Below, piece by piece: positions 5,712-6,683 of a stretch of DNA of 6,683 bases. Each line of letters starts with the position of its first letter. Positions within the stretch are counted from its first letter, which is position 1. The notes under the pieces were generated by a model. It saw nothing but the letters and a program-made list of their open reading frames with translations. It was not told the DNA's origin and searched no databases. Source of the DNA: Deltaproteobacteria bacterium (GTDB taxonomy: Bacteria > Desulfobacterota > WTBG01); the NCBI GenBank assembly GCA_013139225.1, contig WTBG01000044.1, forward strand, positions 1 through 6,683. The letters run 5' to 3'. Made by a program: the position numbers and the translations under genes.

Positions 5712-6683
5712 CTATTTAAATTTGCGACGTATATAACTGTCTATCCTCTCCATCCCCTCCTTAATGTTTTCAAGGGAATTGGCATAGGAAAAACGGAGAT
5801 AACCTTCTGCATTTTTACCAAAGTCGATACCGGGAGTTACTCCCACCTTTGCCTCCTGCAGGATCTCAAAAGCAAATTTGAACGAATCTTTAGAAAACTT
5901 CCTGGCATTTGCCAACACATAAAAAGCACCCGTTGGTTCAACGGTAATGCCAAAACCGAGTTCTCTTAATCGTGGGATAATAAATTTCCTTCTCTCATCA
6001 AAGGTTTTCCTCATGCGTTCCACGTCTTTTTGAGCATATCTTAAAGCAGCAACACCAGCCCACTGGACAAAGGCATTTGCAGAAATAAAAAAGTTCTGAT
6101 GCATTTTTTGCAGGGGACGTATAAACTCTTTGGGAACAATAATATATCCCAGTCTCCAGCCTGTCATGGCATAGAGCTTGGAGAAACCATTAATGACAAA
6201 ACAGCGATCCGTAAATTCCAGGATGGAGTGTTCTTTTCCCTCATAAACCAGTCCATGGTAAATCTCATCAGAAATGATGTAGGGTTTCAATGCACTGATT
6301 TCTTTCATTCTTTCTGGCTCAAGCAGGTTGCCGGTGGGATTAGAGGGTGAGTTGATAAGAATGGCTTTTGTCTTTTTAGATATACCTTTAGCAATAGCCT
6401 CCGGTCGATATTGGAAACCATCTTCTTCAAATACTTTTATAAAATGAGGGATGCCATCCGTAATGGTAATAAAATTAGGATAACATGCATAGTGGGGATC
6501 AGAAAGTATAACTTTATCTCCGGATTCCAGGAGGGCAAAGAATGCCAGCAGCATAGCTGGCGACGTACCAGAGGTCACTAAGATTTGTTCTGGGCAAATG
6601 GTAACCTTATAGCGATAACGATAATATTCTGCGATTGCTTCCCTCAGTTCCATAAGACCAAGACTATGGGTGTAGTGGGTTTT
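5712..6683 (-). CDS. PLP-dependent aminotransferase, class I/II (N-terminus outside window)
   Basis: A fold-type I aminotransferase of the aspartate aminotransferase superfamily, moving amino groups between amino and keto acids with pyridoxal phosphate in the cytoplasm. The frame stays open to the window edge. The ATG at 6653 is internal, because the codons before it read THYTHSLGL, a conserved family segment that runs straight into MELREAIAEYY. The visible 323 residues, numbered from 6683, include VTSGTSPAM (36-44, cofactor phosphate region), SDPHYACYPNF (61-71), NSPSNPTG (111-118) with N115, SDEIYHG (138-144) with D139 and Y142, the Schiff-base lysine in FSKLYAMTGWRLGY (K169, codon 6177-6179), and carboxylate-binding R297 in YLRFSYA. 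All catalytic residues are present. About 60-70 residues are probably missing, judged from the usual length near 390. The substrate cannot be set from sequence. The glycosyltransferase gene follows on the same strand after 116 bases. Confidence 0.94.
   Translation of the reverse strand, partial: KTHYTHSLGLMELREAIAEYYRYRYKVTICPEQILVTSGTSPAMLLAFFALLESGDKVILSDPHYACYPNFITITDGIPHFIKVFEEDGFQYRPEAIAKGISKKTKAILINSPSNPTGNLLEPERMKEISALKPYIISDEIYHGLVYEGKEHSILEFTDRCFVINGFSKLYAMTGWRLGYIIVPKEFIRPLQKMHQNFFISANAFVQWAGVAALRYAQKDVERMRKTFDERRKFIIPRLRELGFGITVEPTGAFYVLANARKFSKDSFKFAFEILQEAKVGVTPGIDFGKNAEGYLRFSYANSLENIKEGMERIDSYIRRKFK

Noticed and set aside
1..6683. CRISPR array, tRNA, rRNA, insertion sequence or phage genes
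   Set aside because: I found no spaced long direct repeats, cloverleaf, rRNA core sequence or transposase/integrase motif on either strand.

Overview
The window is a moderately A/T-rich stretch of a bacterial chromosome with six substantial genes. Both ends cut through a gene. The content points to a Gram-negative bacterium: a sigma-54 two-component pair, undecaprenyl-pyrophosphate recycling, and a heptosyltransferase-family (GT9) enzyme of lipopolysaccharide-type glycan synthesis. The overall style fits Desulfobacterota, Nitrospirota or a related uncultured lineage. That placement is an impression; no marker gene is present to fix it.

Layout. Positions 1-2129 (+) hold the end of a sensor histidine kinase (N-terminus outside the window), then, 31 bp later, a complete NtrC-type sigma-54 response regulator; the two look like one operon. 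A 240-bp spacer follows, with a good sigma-70-like promoter at 2298-2326. It drives uppP (2370-3200, +), a membrane undecaprenyl-diphosphatase. A 362-bp gene-free spacer with short iterated motifs leads to a ROK-family sugar kinase, probably a glucokinase (3563-4534, +). Convergent to it on the minus strand lie a GT9 glycosyltransferase (4579-5595) and, upstream of that, a class I/II PLP aminotransferase (5712-6683) whose N-terminus is outside the window. These last two are probably cotranscribed in the order aminotransferase then glycosyltransferase.

How the genes fit together. UppP recycles the lipid carrier for cell-wall and surface glycans, the ROK kinase makes sugar phosphate, and the GT9 enzyme builds surface glycan, so the middle of the window has a loose envelope and sugar theme. 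The regulator pair has no recognisable target site here, and no -24/-12 promoter was found in the spacers.

Most of this is ordinary housekeeping DNA, and I do not see an undescribed multi-gene system. The points most worth a second look are small: a strong ribosome-binding site about 110 bases upstream of the glycosyltransferase start, with a 34-codon TTG-started reading frame between them that ends in an ATGA overlap; a repeat-like inverted sequence inside that leader; an 8-base tandem repeat that supplies the glycosyltransferase's last codons and stop; an ACGCAACC motif recurring only in spacers; and unusual residues in two signature motifs of the two-component pair (HEIGNH in the kinase, GAFTDA in the regulator).
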